The notes: a model not told the origin generated them from the letters alone. Numbered from the stretch's first letter, positions 7,932-17,520 are shown. The stretch is DNA of 64,000 nucleotides from CALMEH01 sp031409875 (GCA_031409875.1 JANNYB010000015.1:24638-88637); one strand, 5' to 3'. Numbers and translations are program-made.

Positions 7932-10900
7932 ATGAAAAATTTACAGGCGATTCAATTTACAATTTTCGGGTTCATTTTAATTCTAGTTGCAAGCGTAGAA
8001 ATGTTTGCGGCAGGCGACGTTGACCCGAAATTTAACGCGGGCTTAACGGGAGCGGCACGCACCGCTAATGTCGTCGTCGTTCAACCGGACGGGCGAATAC
8101 TCGTCGGCGGAAATTTTTCCGTCGTTGACGGGCGTTCGTTCTACGGTATTGTCCGGCTCAACGCCGACAGCACGATTGACCAAAGTTTTAACATCGGCAC
8201 CGGTTTTAATGACGGTGCGAATGTCAACGCGATTGCCGTGCAGCCGAGCGGAAAAATTCTGGTCGGCGGCGGTTTCTCAAGTTTCAACGGAACGCCGCGC
8301 AATTATCTGGTGCGGCTCAATGCGGACGGCTCGCTTGACACGAGTTTTAATAATCTTGGCACGGGTTTGATCGGCTTTGAAGTCAACGTCATCACTTTGC
8401 AATCGAACAACCAGATTCTAATCGGTGGAGCATTTAATCAATACAACGGCGTATCAACATTTAACTTAGCCCGACTCAGTGCGGACGGTGTTCTCGACAC
8501 GACGTTTGCGACGGCTCTCGGCACGGGCTTTGGATTTTCCGGCAATCCGGTATTATCAATCGCCGTCGAAACGGACGGGCAAATCGTGGTCGGCGGCATC
8601 TTCACCAACGTCAACGGCACACCGGCGAATAACATCGCCCGACTCAACCCGAGCGGCTCGCTCGACACGGTTTTTATCACGAATACCGGCACGGGCTTTA
8701 ATTTCAGTGTTAATTCAGTCGCCTTGCAAACCGATGGGCGAATCGTGGTCGGCGGCAGTTTTTCGACTTTCAACGGCGCGGCGCGGAGTAATCTGGCGCG
8801 TTTGAACGACACCGGAACGCTCGACACGAATTTTATTCCGGTTGTTACCGGCGGAATAAAATCAATCGCCATTCAACCTGACACGCGGATTGTCGCGGGC
8901 GGAGTAAATGCACAGTTTGGCGCATTTGAGCGCAGTTACATCGGGCGTGTCGAGGCTTTGAACGGCTCGCTTGATCTGACCTTTAACGCCGGAACGGGCG
9001 GCAATGGCGGAACTTTCGGTAATCTTGCACTCCAAAGCAACGGCACAATGTTCACCACCGGAAATTTTCTGAAGTTCAACAATTTCAATACGGCGAGGTT
9101 GGCAAAACTCAACTCGAACGGAAGTGTGGATACGGCTTTTTCCGTTGTTATGGCTGATCACGGGACAGTTATTTCGATGTTCGTTCAAACGGACAACCGC
9201 ACTTTAATCGGCGGAAGTTTTGTCGGTGTAAATGGAGATTTTCGTGGCGGATTAGCGCGTCTGAATGCCAACGGCACGACGGACACATCATTTATCACGG
9301 GCTTAGACCCGGAAAGCAGCGTCCAAGCAATTGCCGTCCAATCGGACGGATACATTCTAATCGGAGGTTTTAACCTGGGTGAATTGGGCAATAGCACCGT
9401 CTTTCGCCTTCGTCCCAGAGGTTCGCTTGATACGACTTTCACCGCCTCATGTAACGGCATTATCAACGACATCGCCATTCAATCCGATGGCAAAATTTTA
9501 ATCGTCGGACAAGGCTTTATCATCAACGGCGTAACCATGAACGGCATCGCCCGCTTAAACGACAATGGCACGACCGACACGAACTTCAATATCGGCACCG
9601 GCTTTAGCGGCGGCAGCGGACCCCAATCAATAATTGTGCAGCCGAACGGACAAATTCTCGTCGGCGGCAGTTTCACAGACTACAACGGCACAACCGGAGT
9701 CAATCGCATCGCCCGTTTGAACTCGAACGGTTCGCTCGACACAGCTTTCACGACGAACACCGGAACCGGGTTTAATTTTGGAGGAGTTTTGGCTTTGGCT
9801 TTACAGACGGACGGCAAAATTGTGGCTGGCGGACTTCTCGTGAATTTTAACGGCGTGAGCAGTAACGGAATTGTCAGACTCCACGCCAACGGCACACGCG
9901 ACGCGAGTTTCAACGTCGGAACGGGCTTTAACAATGTCGTCAATGATTTGAAACTGCAACCGACCGGACAAATTTTGGTTGGCGGAGCATTCGGGTCATA
10001 CAACGGAATGGCGCGAAATCAGATGGCGCGGTTGGACGCGAACGGCACGCTCGACCCTTCGTTTAATGCAAACTTGCTTGTTAACAATCCCGTGAACGCC
10101 ATCGGTTTGCAGAGAAACGGGAAAATCATCATCGGCGGTTTATTATTGAGTCCGCGTATCGGTATCGCCCGCCTTTTTGACGGCGATGTGAATTTTTTAA
10201 CGACAATGTTCGATTATGACGGCGATAATCGGACAGATTTATCAATCTTTCGTCCGGCGGTTGGCGAATGGTGGTATTTAAGAAGCTCTGACGGACAGAA
10301 TCGCGCTTTTCAATTTGGAAATAGTTTGGACAAGATAGTTCCGGCTGATTATACCGGCGATGAAAAGACCGATATTGCTTTTTACGAACCAACGACCAAT
10401 TTTGGGTTTGTTCTGAGAAGCGAGGATTCAACGTATTATGGTTTTATTTTCGGGACGTTTTTTGATGTTCCCGTTTCGGCTGATTACGACGGCGACGGAG
10501 AAGCTGATGTCGCCGTATTTCGACCTTCGACACGCGAATGGTTTATTTCTAAATCAACCGGCGGAACAATAATTACACAATTCGGCAGTGCCGGAGATCT
10601 TCCGGTGGCGGCGGATTATGACGGAGATTCTATCGCCGACATTGCCATCTACCGACCATCAAACGGTCAATGGTGGATTCAGCGCAGTTCATCTACGACA
10701 ATTGTTTATCAGTTTGGAAACAGCACCGATAAACCGGTTCAGGCGGATTACACCGGCGATGGGAAAGCGGACGTAGCATTCTTCCGTCCTTCGACCGGAT
10801 TCTGGTTTGTCCTGCGAAGTGAGAACAATTCTTTCTATGCCGCACCGTTTGGATTGACCGGAGATATTCCGGTTGCGGGTGATTATGATGGCGACGGAGA

Positions 10901-11027
10901 AGCCGATTTTGCCGTTTGGCGACCAACCGACAGATTTTGGCATCTGCAAAGAAGCCAAAGCGGATACACCGCCATTCAGTTCGGATTAGCAAACGATATT
11001 CCAACGCCCACCGCATTTCAACCATAA
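7932..11027 (+). CDS. Secreted delta-60 repeat / FG-GAP repeat protein
   Basis: Large secreted beta-rich protein, about 1031 residues. The ATG at 7932 is chosen for its AGGAG site 10 bases upstream and the signal peptide that follows (FTIFGFILILVASVEMFA). Residues about 35-770 hold roughly a dozen delta-60 repeats (pattern QPDGKILVGG ... FNG ... NIARLNADGSLDTSF), expected to form a beta-propeller-like or solenoid surface. From about 780 to the end come six or seven FG-GAP/VCBS-like repeats with DYDGDGEADVAVFRPS calcium-binding loops. No anchor or sorting domain is obvious. Role unknown; adhesion or surface binding is plausible for this architecture. A strong intrinsic terminator follows. Confidence 0.9.
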   Translation: MKNLQAIQFTIFGFILILVASVEMFAAGDVDPKFNAGLTGAARTANVVVVQPDGRILVGGNFSVVDGRSFYGIVRLNADSTIDQSFNIGTGFNDGANVNAIAVQPSGKILVGGGFSSFNGTPRNYLVRLNADGSLDTSFNNLGTGLIGFEVNVITLQSNNQILIGGAFNQYNGVSTFNLARLSADGVLDTTFATALGTGFGFSGNPVLSIAVETDGQIVVGGIFTNVNGTPANNIARLNPSGSLDTVFITNTGTGFNFSVNSVALQTDGRIVVGGSFSTFNGAARSNLARLNDTGTLDTNFIPVVTGGIKSIAIQPDTRIVAGGVNAQFGAFERSYIGRVEALNGSLDLTFNAGTGGNGGTFGNLALQSNGTMFTTGNFLKFNNFNTARLAKLNSNGSVDTAFSVVMADHGTVISMFVQTDNRTLIGGSFVGVNGDFRGGLARLNANGTTDTSFITGLDPESSVQAIAVQSDGYILIGGFNLGELGNSTVFRLRPRGSLDTTFTASCNGIINDIAIQSDGKILIVGQGFIINGVTMNGIARLNDNGTTDTNFNIGTGFSGGSGPQSIIVQPNGQILVGGSFTDYNGTTGVNRIARLNSNGSLDTAFTTNTGTGFNFGGVLALALQTDGKIVAGGLLVNFNGVSSNGIVRLHANGTRDASFNVGTGFNNVVNDLKLQPTGQILVGGAFGSYNGMARNQMARLDANGTLDPSFNANLLVNNPVNAIGLQRNGKIIIGGLLLSPRIGIARLFDGDVNFLTTMFDYDGDNRTDLSIFRPAVGEWWYLRSSDGQNRAFQFGNSLDKIVPADYTGDEKTDIAFYEPTTNFGFVLRSEDSTYYGFIFGTFFDVPVSADYDGDGEADVAVFRPSTREWFISKSTGGTIITQFGSAGDLPVAADYDGDSIADIAIYRPSNGQWWIQRSSSTTIVYQFGNSTDKPVQADYTGDGKADVAFFRPSTGFWFVLRSENNSFYAAPFGLTGDIPVAGDYDGDGEADFAVWRPTDRFWHLQRSQSGYTAIQFGLANDIPTPTAFQP

Positions 11028-11052
11028 GCAATCGCGGTTGGGCAATTTATCA

Positions 11053-11102
11053 AAGGCAAGCGAACGGTTTCAATTTCTCGAACCGTTTGCTTGCCTTTTT
11101 TT
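11053..11102 (+). terminator. Rho-independent terminator
   Basis: Long stem AAGGCAAGCGAACGGTTT / GAACCGTTTGCTTGCCTT with a short loop, followed by TTTTTTT. It ends the delta-60 gene and lies just before the convergent gene at 11109. Confidence 0.88.
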
Positions 11103-11108
11103 CACCGA

Positions 11109-11918
11109 TTATTTCTTGCTGTCTTTTTCGATTTGTGTTATCAATTTTGTCGCGTGGTTTCGCGCAATGAGCGGAATTCGTTCGTCGTTTGAAAGTTTCG
11201 TGAGAAACGGAATCATTTGCGGCGGATCTGAAATTTCGCCGCGTTTGAGATAAGCGTCCATTGTGTCAAGAAGTTTCGGAGCTTCGAGCGGTTGGTTTTC
11301 GCGCGAAACATTGATGTCGAAAATCCAGATGTATTGATAACCGATTTTGCGGTATTCTTCCATCAAAATTTTGGCTTGTTTGTCGGTCGTATAATTGAAT
11401 TCGGCAGTTCGTTCGCGCCCGTCTTTTTTTACGCGAATTTTTATCGTGCCGAGATGCGAATAATCTTTTTCGTATTGATAACTTTCCGTCGAATTCAAAA
11501 AATCGAGCGCGTCAAAAGCATTTTTGAGTTTTTCCAAAGTTACAGCCGAAAGCTGAATCGGGTCTGTAACGGATTCGCCGAAATCGCGGTTTTCAAACGT
11601 AATCGTGCCTTTTCCCTGCTCGTCATATTCGATGTGAATTTTCGTAACCAGAAAATTCGGTTGCGCGAAATCGTAAAAATAAACGGAATTATTATTTATT
11701 TTCGTCGTCTGATTTGTAGAATTTTCCTCAGTCGGACGCTCGTTTTTCTTCACCGGAGTTTTGGCGGTTTCCTGCGTCGTCGTTTTTTTAGTTGTTGTCG
11801 TAGGCGTTTTCGTGGTTGTCTTTTTCGTCGTCTTGCGCTTTTGCGCGAAACCAACGCCCGCAAAAATACAACCAATCAATAAAACCAAACCCGTAAATCT
11901 AAAACTTCTCTTATGCAT
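11109..11918 (-). CDS. Secreted hypothetical protein with Lys/Thr linker
   Basis: No known family recognised. The ATG at 11918 gives a clear signal peptide (FRFTGLVLLIGCIFAGVGFAQ); an in-frame ATG at 11948 would overlap the upstream gene by 23 bp and put ten charged residues ahead of it. After the signal comes a Lys/Thr linker (about residues 27-65) resembling a cell-wall or disordered spacer, then a compact domain of about 130 residues with strand-rich segments (YEQGKGTITFENRDFGE, TIKIRVKKDGRERTAEF), ending in a helical tail of about 50 residues. It follows the Uma2 gene by 7 bp, so the two are probably co-transcribed. Confidence 0.72.
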   Translation of the reverse strand: MHKRSFRFTGLVLLIGCIFAGVGFAQKRKTTKKTTTKTPTTTTKKTTTQETAKTPVKKNERPTEENSTNQTTKINNNSVYFYDFAQPNFLVTKIHIEYDEQGKGTITFENRDFGESVTDPIQLSAVTLEKLKNAFDALDFLNSTESYQYEKDYSHLGTIKIRVKKDGRERTAEFNYTTDKQAKILMEEYRKIGYQYIWIFDINVSRENQPLEAPKLLDTMDAYLKRGEISDPPQMIPFLTKLSNDERIPLIARNHATKLITQIEKDSKK

Positions 11919-11925
11919 AACTGAT

Positions 11926-12615
11926 TTATTTCGTTTCAATTTCTCCAAGCCAAGCGCGAAAACTTTTCAACGCTTTCATTTGTCCTTTTTCACGGCTGAT
12001 TTTCAAAAACTCCGCTAACTTTTCAGATGAAAGATGCGGCATTGCGCGGCTGTGCGAAATTTCTTGATATTCTTTGCCGTCAAGCTCATAAAAAGTTAAA
12101 TCTTCACCATCGAAAAGCCAAACTTCGGGAACTTGCAAAGCCGCATAAATCGGGAATTTATCAAGTGAACCGTGCGTTACGTCGGCTTCAAATGCCACGT
12201 CAGGCATCGGATAATTTTTCGGGTCAAGCAATTTAGCTTTGCCGATTACTTTATTCGCGCTTTGGATAAAAAAACAAGCGTCCGGCTCAACACCTTTTTT
12301 CACCAATTCGCGTCGAAAAGTCGTCGAACCTGCGCCTTCGAGAATAAAATCGAAATACTCACAATAAGCCAAAACAAATCTGTCAACCGAAATCGCCGGA
12401 GTTTCGTGATCCATTAAAGGCGGCATAATTTCTAATTTTCCTTGATCATAAGCCAATCTCCAACCGGCTCGTTCTTCAAAATCTTCGAGAAACATTTCGT
12501 ATTCATTCCACGAAACATCGTTAATCAAAAGTGTTCTGCCATTTTCGCCGGTAAGAAAATCAACCGCCGTAAATTTATTCAAAACTATATTTTCATTAAT
12601 TGTCGTTACACTCAT
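11926..12615 (-). CDS. Uma2 family protein (DUF820, restriction-endonuclease-like fold)
   Basis: Belongs to the Uma2/DUF820 family with a predicted PD-(D/E)XK nuclease core. Visible family features: YDQGKLEIMPPLMDHE near residues 56-72, the EPDACFFIQ motif near 112, a PMPDVAFEADVTHGS strand near 136 carrying the acidic catalytic positions, and YAALQVPEVWLFDGEDLTFYEL near 160. Length of 229 residues is normal. Members are often numerous in cyanobacteria and acidobacteria and their biological role is unsettled. It lies downstream of smc with a short gap and is probably the first gene of a two-gene unit with the secreted hypothetical protein. Confidence 0.87.
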   Translation of the reverse strand: MSVTTINENIVLNKFTAVDFLTGENGRTLLINDVSWNEYEMFLEDFEERAGWRLAYDQGKLEIMPPLMDHETPAISVDRFVLAYCEYFDFILEGAGSTTFRRELVKKGVEPDACFFIQSANKVIGKAKLLDPKNYPMPDVAFEADVTHGSLDKFPIYAALQVPEVWLFDGEDLTFYELDGKEYQEISHSRAMPHLSSEKLAEFLKISREKGQMKALKSFRAWLGEIETK

Positions 12616-12661
12616 TTTTTACTCCATCGAAAACTAAAAAAATCGCAAATCGCAAATATCA

Positions 12662-15600
12662 TCACTCAAATCTTACCGAAACAACCTTTGAAATTCCAGC
12701 CTCTTGCATCGTTACGCCATACAAAGCCTTTGCTGCTTCCATCGTGCGCTTGTTGTGAGTAATGACGATAAACTGTGTCTTTTCAGACATTTCCGTAATT
12801 TTATTAACAAATCTTCCGACGTTCGCATCGTCAAGCGGCGCGTCAACTTCGTCCAACAAACAAAAAGGCGCGGGACGAAATTTGAAAATCGCCATCACGA
12901 GCGCAATCGCCGTCATCGCCTTTTCGCCGCCCGAAAGAAGCAGAATATTTTGCAGACGTTTTCCCGGTGGTTGCGCGATAACCTCAATTCCCGCTTCCAA
13001 AACATCTTCGGCTTCGAGCAAAGTCATTTCACCGCGTCCGCCGCCGAAAAGTTCTGTAAAAAACTCGGTAAAATTCAAATTTATCGCTTGAAAAGCCGCT
13101 CGAAAACGCTCACGCGAACGCTCTTTTATTTCTCGAAGTGCCGCTTCCGCCGCCGAAATTCCATCAATAATATCTTGCCGTTGCGAAGTCAAAAACTCGA
13201 ATCGTTCTTCCGTTTCGCTCAATTCTTCGAGCGCAAGCATATTTATTGCGCCGAAATTATCGAGTTTGTCGCGCAAATCTTCGACTCTCGTTTGCGCGTC
13301 TTCCAAATCAAAATCTTCCGCAACTTCGTCTGTTTCAACAAGTTCAACGAGCGACAAATTTAATTCACGCGCCGCTTTTTCGTTCAAACTTTTCAAATTC
13401 GTCACGGTTTCCGCCTGTCGAATCTCAAGCGCGGCGCGTTCGTTTCGCGCTTCTGCCGCCGATTTATTCAATTCCGCAAGCTCTGCCGACATCGAATCTG
13501 CCGTTTCGCGCTTTTGTTTGAGATGCAATGTTTCGCGTTCGAGTTCGTTTTGCTCGTTCGTTTTTTCGTCTTCGGCAAACGCGATTTTATTGGCAATTTC
13601 TTCCATCGAAGCGGTTAAATGTTCGATTTTTCCGCGTGTTTCGATGATTTCAAAATTCTGCCGCGACAATCTTTCGTTCAATTCTTTAGCTTCATTTTCA
13701 ACACGCCGCAAAGCATTTTCTGCTGCTCGACGACGCTCTGCCGAAGTTGCCGCCAAAGTCCGTTTTTCGCCAACAGACGCATTTTCGCTTTCCGCTTCGC
13801 TTCGCGCCGCGTTTAAATTTTGCGTAATTTTTTCGAGCGTTCCCGAAACTTCCAAACGCGATTTTTCCGCTTTTTGCCGATTCGTCCGCGCTTCCGCCTG
13901 TTTTGTTTGAATTGTATGTAGTTCGGTTTCGATTTGTTTGGTTTCTTCCGCAACGACTTTTTGATGCCGTTCGGCGCGTTCGATTTCTTGAACGAGTGAT
14001 TTTTCCTGAACTTCCAAACCCAAAATCTCGCGCTCAAGCCGAATCATCGAAGATTGCAAATCAACGATTTTTTCTTCTTGTTCAGCTAAAATTCCACGCG
14101 CTTTTTCGGTTTCTTTTTCGGCTTTTTCCGTTTCCTTCGCTAATTGTTCCGACTGTTTTTCAAGCTCGCGCAATTCGCGCTTAAACGCAAGGAGCGAAGA
14201 ATTTTTCTCGTCCGAATTTGCCTTTCCGCCGATAAATAATTTGCCCAAAAAAACCGCATCGCCTTTATAATCTACAAAATTCTCGTCCGCTTTAAATTTA
14301 ATTCCGTCGAAATTTTCAACCAATTTCGCCGACATTTCACGCGGAAAAACTTCTCTTAAAATCTCTGCAAATTCATCCGAAACGCCGATTAAATTTGAGA
14401 TTTTCGATGTTCCGCTAAAACCGCCCGCTACCGCAGGCGGTTCTGACATTGCGCGAAAAACTAAAATTGAAATTCGTCCGAGTTTGTGTTCATTTAAATA
14501 CTCGACAACTTTTCTCGCATCGCTTTCGGATTCAACCAAAACCGTCTGCAAAAACGCGCCGAAAAGATTTTCGACGGCTTTTTCGGCTTCCGGCTGAGTT
14601 TCAAATTTATCAACCAAAACGCCCGCGAATTTAACGCCGATTTTTGCTTGTTCGGCAAAAAGTTTCTGCACTTGCGGCGCGTAAATCGCTCGTTTTTCTT
14701 CCAATTCGCGCAAAGTTTCAAGCCGATTTTTTGTGCGTAAAAGTTCACGACTTAAATTATTAAACGCTGTTTCCACAATTTGCAAAACGACCCGCGCTTT
14801 GCCTGCCGTTTCTAATAGTTTGGCTTTTTCCGCTTGCAATTTCGACAATTTTTCGCGCTCTTTTTCGCTGGTTTCGCGCAGATTTTCGGCTTGCGTTTGA
14901 TGTTCCGTGCGTGTTTCTCCGGCGCGGACGGCTTCGCGGCGCAAACCTTCGGCGCGTTCCTTCAAACGCTCGATATTGTTTTCAAGTTGGCGTTCGATTC
15001 CCGAAAGACGTTCAACCGTCGTCGTGTGCGACAAAAATTCTTTTCTTTGCGCTTCTAAATTAATTTCGGTTTCGCGCAAAACGTCTAATTTGGCTTTGAA
15101 TTCCTGCTCGGCTTGACGCAAATCAAGTGCAACTTTTTCCGATTCGGCGCGTTCGTTTTTCGATTCTTTTTCGAGCCGTTTTATTTCATCTTCCGCCAAA
15201 TTCAGACGCTCTTCAAGTCCGCCGATTTCCGATTTCAAACTTCCCGAACGATTGTTTAGATTTAAGATTTGCTCGTTTTGATATTGATGTTCACGACTGG
15301 CACGGTCGCGTTCGAGCGCGTTTTCCGAATGGTTTTGGCGCAAAATCGAAAGGTTTTCTTCCGCCTCACGCGCCGAATGCGTGGCATTGCGAAACGCTTC
15401 GTCTTTTTCCGTAACCTGCGCGAAAATCTCGCGTTCGCGTTTTGCGGATTCGTCCAGATTTGTTTCGAGTTCATCAACTAATTCAGACAAATATCTGCCT
15501 TCAGCCGTGAAAACCTGCCGCAACAAAACACGAAATTCTTCGCGTAAAATCTTGTAACGACGAGTTTTAGCGGCTTGGCGGCGCAAGGCGTTTGCCTGTT

Positions 15601-15859
15601 TTTCGATTTCCGAAACGATGTCAAAAATTCGACTCAGATTTATTTTGGCAGATTCGAGACGCGCTTCGGCGGCGCGTTGGCGTGTGCGAAATTTGGAAAT
15701 TCCGGCGGCTTCTTCAATCAAATTTCGACGGTCAGAAGGCTTTGCCGACAAAATTTGTCCGATTCTTCCCTGCTCGATCAAAGCGTAATGTGCGCCCGAC
15801 AAACCTGTTCCCGCAAACAAATCTTGAATGTCGCGCAAACGGCAAGTTTTTCCGTTCAA
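12662..15859 (-). CDS. smc: Chromosome partition protein Smc, hinge and C-terminal part (frameshifted)
   Basis: Carries most of the SMC ATPase that organises and segregates chromosomes with ScpA/ScpB. From the first ATG (inside the conserved NGKTCRLRDIQDLF block) it holds the rest of the N-terminal head, a coiled coil, the hinge (about residues 380-500), the return coil, and the C-terminal head with signature LLSGGEKAMTA and Walker B CLLDEVDAPLDDANV. The frame is open without an ATG back to about 16056 and matches SMC there (VSVTRRLYRSGESEYQLNGK), so this ATG is not the native start. The Walker A part is in another frame, from 16446. A class B repeat inserts SEPPAVAGGFS into the hinge. As read, two separate polypeptides would be needed. 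Confidence 0.9.
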   Translation of the reverse strand: MNGKTCRLRDIQDLFAGTGLSGAHYALIEQGRIGQILSAKPSDRRNLIEEAAGISKFRTRQRAAEARLESAKINLSRIFDIVSEIEKQANALRRQAAKTRRYKILREEFRVLLRQVFTAEGRYLSELVDELETNLDESAKREREIFAQVTEKDEAFRNATHSAREAEENLSILRQNHSENALERDRASREHQYQNEQILNLNNRSGSLKSEIGGLEERLNLAEDEIKRLEKESKNERAESEKVALDLRQAEQEFKAKLDVLRETEINLEAQRKEFLSHTTTVERLSGIERQLENNIERLKERAEGLRREAVRAGETRTEHQTQAENLRETSEKEREKLSKLQAEKAKLLETAGKARVVLQIVETAFNNLSRELLRTKNRLETLRELEEKRAIYAPQVQKLFAEQAKIGVKFAGVLVDKFETQPEAEKAVENLFGAFLQTVLVESESDARKVVEYLNEHKLGRISILVFRAMSEPPAVAGGFSGTSKISNLIGVSDEFAEILREVFPREMSAKLVENFDGIKFKADENFVDYKGDAVFLGKLFIGGKANSDEKNSSLLAFKRELRELEKQSEQLAKETEKAEKETEKARGILAEQEEKIVDLQSSMIRLEREILGLEVQEKSLVQEIERAERHQKVVAEETKQIETELHTIQTKQAEARTNRQKAEKSRLEVSGTLEKITQNLNAARSEAESENASVGEKRTLAATSAERRRAAENALRRVENEAKELNERLSRQNFEIIETRGKIEHLTASMEEIANKIAFAEDEKTNEQNELERETLHLKQKRETADSMSAELAELNKSAAEARNERAALEIRQAETVTNLKSLNEKAARELNLSLVELVETDEVAEDFDLEDAQTRVEDLRDKLDNFGAINMLALEELSETEERFEFLTSQRQDIIDGISAAEAALREIKERSRERFRAAFQAINLNFTEFFTELFGGGRGEMTLLEAEDVLEAGIEVIAQPPGKRLQNILLLSGGEKAMTAIALVMAIFKFRPAPFCLLDEVDAPLDDANVGRFVNKITEMSEKTQFIVITHNKRTMEAAKALYGVTMQEAGISKVVSVRFE
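14419..14448. repeat. Class B REP-like arm inside the smc hinge
   Basis: One arm of the REP-like palindrome (CCGCCCGCTACCGCAGGCGG then TTCTGAC) read in frame in smc, where it encodes SEPPAVAGGFS. The same sequence occurs between genes at 17521-17615 and 19416-19509. Confidence 0.8.
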
Positions 15860-15897
15860 TTGATATTCGCTCTCGCCCGAACGATAAAGCCGACGAG

Positions 15898-16446
15898 TTA
15901 CCGAAACAGCTTCGCCCGGCGCAAAATCGAGCGCGTAACTGCGCGGTCGCCAATGGCGTTTCGTCTTAATTTTTTTCTCAACTGTCTGAATCGAACCGAC
16001 TTGCGCCGCCTGAACTTTTTCAATTTCAATTTCTTCAACTTGATAGGCATTCGACTCACTTCTGACTTCTGACTTCTGACTTCTATTTCTTCCAAATCAA
16101 CGGCGTTTTCGTCCAAATCGCTCAACGCTTCATCAATTTCGGTTAAATCTTCTTCATCGCCGGAAAATTCAAATTCATCATCGCGGACAAGATGCAAAAC
16201 GACTTCCGCCATTCCGCCCGGACTGCGCTTGCTCGTGCCTTGAAAAACCACGTCTTTCATCTCTTCGCCGCGCAAAGATTTCGCCTTCTGTTCGCCCAAA
16301 ACCCAGGCAATACAATCGGCAACATTACTTTTGCCGCAACCATTCGGACCAACAACAGCCGTAATTCCGTTGCCGGTGAAGACAATTTCGGTATAATCGG
16401 CGAAAGATTTAAATCCGGTGATTTCGAGACGTTGAAGTTTGAACAT
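15898..16446 (-). CDS. smc: Smc N-terminal head fragment, ends after a frameshift
   Basis: Starts with the canonical Smc N-terminus (MFKLQRLEITGFKSFADYTE) and contains Walker A GPNGCGKSNVADCI near residue 33 and the R-loop region LRGEEMKDVVFQGT. An acidic insertion (about residues 90-125) follows. At about residue 128 the reading frame enters a 7-nt tandem array (16058-16084); beyond it the translation becomes basic and unlike SMC, ending at 15898. The adjacent frame continues the true Smc sequence, so the gene is split by a frameshift at the array. One more or two fewer 7-nt units would restore the frame. Could be a pseudogene, a phase-variable gene or a sequencing error. Confidence 0.85.
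   Translation of the reverse strand: MFKLQRLEITGFKSFADYTEIVFTGNGITAVVGPNGCGKSNVADCIAWVLGEQKAKSLRGEEMKDVVFQGTSKRSPGGMAEVVLHLVRDDEFEFSGDEEDLTEIDEALSDLDENAVDLEEIEVRSQKSEVSRMPIKLKKLKLKKFRRRKSVRFRQLRKKLRRNAIGDRAVTRSILRRAKLFR
16058..16084 (-). repeat. Heptamer array ACTTCTG at the smc frameshift
   Basis: Three full copies of ACTTCTG plus six bases of a fourth. The N-terminal frame and the downstream frame of smc differ by 2 modulo 3 (16446 minus 15859 is 587). Adding one unit (594) or removing two (573) gives a multiple of three, so copy number at this array decides whether full-length Smc is made. Confidence 0.88.
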
Positions 16447-16449
16447 TTT

Positions 16450-16560
16450 ATAGTGTTTTCGGGAAAATACAGCACTATATTTTGTTGTTTTCGCGCCTTT
16501 TAGTCAACTCTGCGAAAGGTAAAAAGCAAAGCTAAATCTAAAGTTTTACATTTTACCTTT
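16450..16560. repeat. Two small inverted repeats upstream of smc
   Basis: TATAGTGTTTTC ... GAAAATACAGCACTATA at 16450-16479 and AAAGGTAAAA ... TTTTACCTTT at 16515-16560. They fill the gap between smc and the next minus-strand gene; either may terminate that gene or contain the smc promoter. Confidence 0.45.
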
Positions 16561-16571
16561 TTAACTTTCGG

Positions 16572-17495
16572 CTAATTCAACGCAATAAAATTTACTTCGT
16601 CCAAATTGTCTGTAACGCTGACGATTTGCGGATTAAATTGAAATTGCTTCGATAAGACATTTAAGACAACCGTTTGCCCGACTTCGATTTCATCAAAGCG
16701 ATAATAACCAAACGAGCCGGATGAAACGGTGCGGACTTCGCCGTTTGGCAAGGTGAGCGAAACTCGCGCATTGCGGATTCCGCGACCGTCCGAAGCGATG
16801 ACTCTGCCCGAAATGGAAGCAGTTGCCGCAGTCGCCGGCACATTATTTCCGACCAACGCAATCAAAGTGTGCATATTCGGTGCGCCTGCGTTGGCGACAT
16901 TTGTCGGATTGGGCGCACCGCAATCGGCTGCGGAAATGTAGCTCGGCGCAGATTGACCGAGATTATTGCTTCCGATGAAGAAACGGTGATTTACCGCCTG
17001 ACCGTCGGGCGTAAAAATTTCGACGACAATTTGGGTGGTAACGGGCAATGGCGGAGCGGTTACGGCGAAGTCTTGGAAAAATAAATTTCCATTGGCAATC
17101 GTCGTATTTAGCGAGCCGATTAAAGTGCGTGTTCCGGCGGGAAATGCGCCGCCGCTGTTGGTATAAATTCTGACGGTAATCGGCTGATTTCCGCCCATTC
17201 CGGCGGTGGCTTCTTCAACGCCGATTCTCACGCCTGTAACGGTAAATGTTCCGGTTTGCCCGAACGTCGAAGGCGTGAACGCACGCCAATAACTGTTGTC
17301 GTCATGCTCGCCGGCGAGGTTGCAGGAAATCGAATTGTTGGCGATTATCGTCGTCGTATTGGTATTTTGCCAGAGCGTAACCGCCTTGCCGACAATGCCG
17401 AAACCTGCCACAAAAGCGCAAACCAACACGAGCCGCCCGATATTTCTTCCGCAAAGTAATCCGAATAATCTTAAACCTTTATGTTTTTGTTTCAT
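16572..17495 (-). CDS. Secreted protein with carboxypeptidase-regulatory-like C-terminal domain
   Basis: Exported protein of about 307 residues. The ATG at 17495 is chosen because AAAGGAG lies 8 bases upstream; the signal core is LVLVCAFVAGFGIVGKA after a basic Lys/Arg/His N-terminus. Residues about 40-210 form a beta-rich domain of unknown family (FGQTGTFTVTGVRIGVEEAT, then VTVRIYTNSGG). The last 80 residues are a carboxypeptidase-regulatory-like domain (ASISGRVIASDGRGIRNARV, then YYRFDEIEVGQTVVLNV), nearly the same as in the two following minus-strand secreted proteins. The REP-like element at 17521-17615 lies directly ahead of the ribosome binding site. Function unknown; a surface or matrix role is inferred. 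Confidence 0.85.
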   Translation of the reverse strand: MKQKHKGLRLFGLLCGRNIGRLVLVCAFVAGFGIVGKAVTLWQNTNTTTIIANNSISCNLAGEHDDNSYWRAFTPSTFGQTGTFTVTGVRIGVEEATAGMGGNQPITVRIYTNSGGAFPAGTRTLIGSLNTTIANGNLFFQDFAVTAPPLPVTTQIVVEIFTPDGQAVNHRFFIGSNNLGQSAPSYISAADCGAPNPTNVANAGAPNMHTLIALVGNNVPATAATASISGRVIASDGRGIRNARVSLTLPNGEVRTVSSGSFGYYRFDEIEVGQTVVLNVLSKQFQFNPQIVSVTDNLDEVNFIALN

Positions 17496-17520
17496 TTCAT
17501 TTTCTCCTTTTTTCTGCAAA

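Noticed and set aside
8000..10200. Regularly spaced DNA similarity that could suggest a CRISPR or satellite array
   Set aside because: The spacing of about 180 bp is the delta-60 protein repeat in a continuous reading frame; there are no identical direct repeats with spacers.
13266..13910. A 214-codon open frame on the plus strand within smc, and many similar antisense frames under sucA, the TonB receptor and the beta-helix gene
   Set aside because: They follow from the codon usage of the real genes, have no ribosome binding sites or family motifs, and have basic or low-complexity translations.
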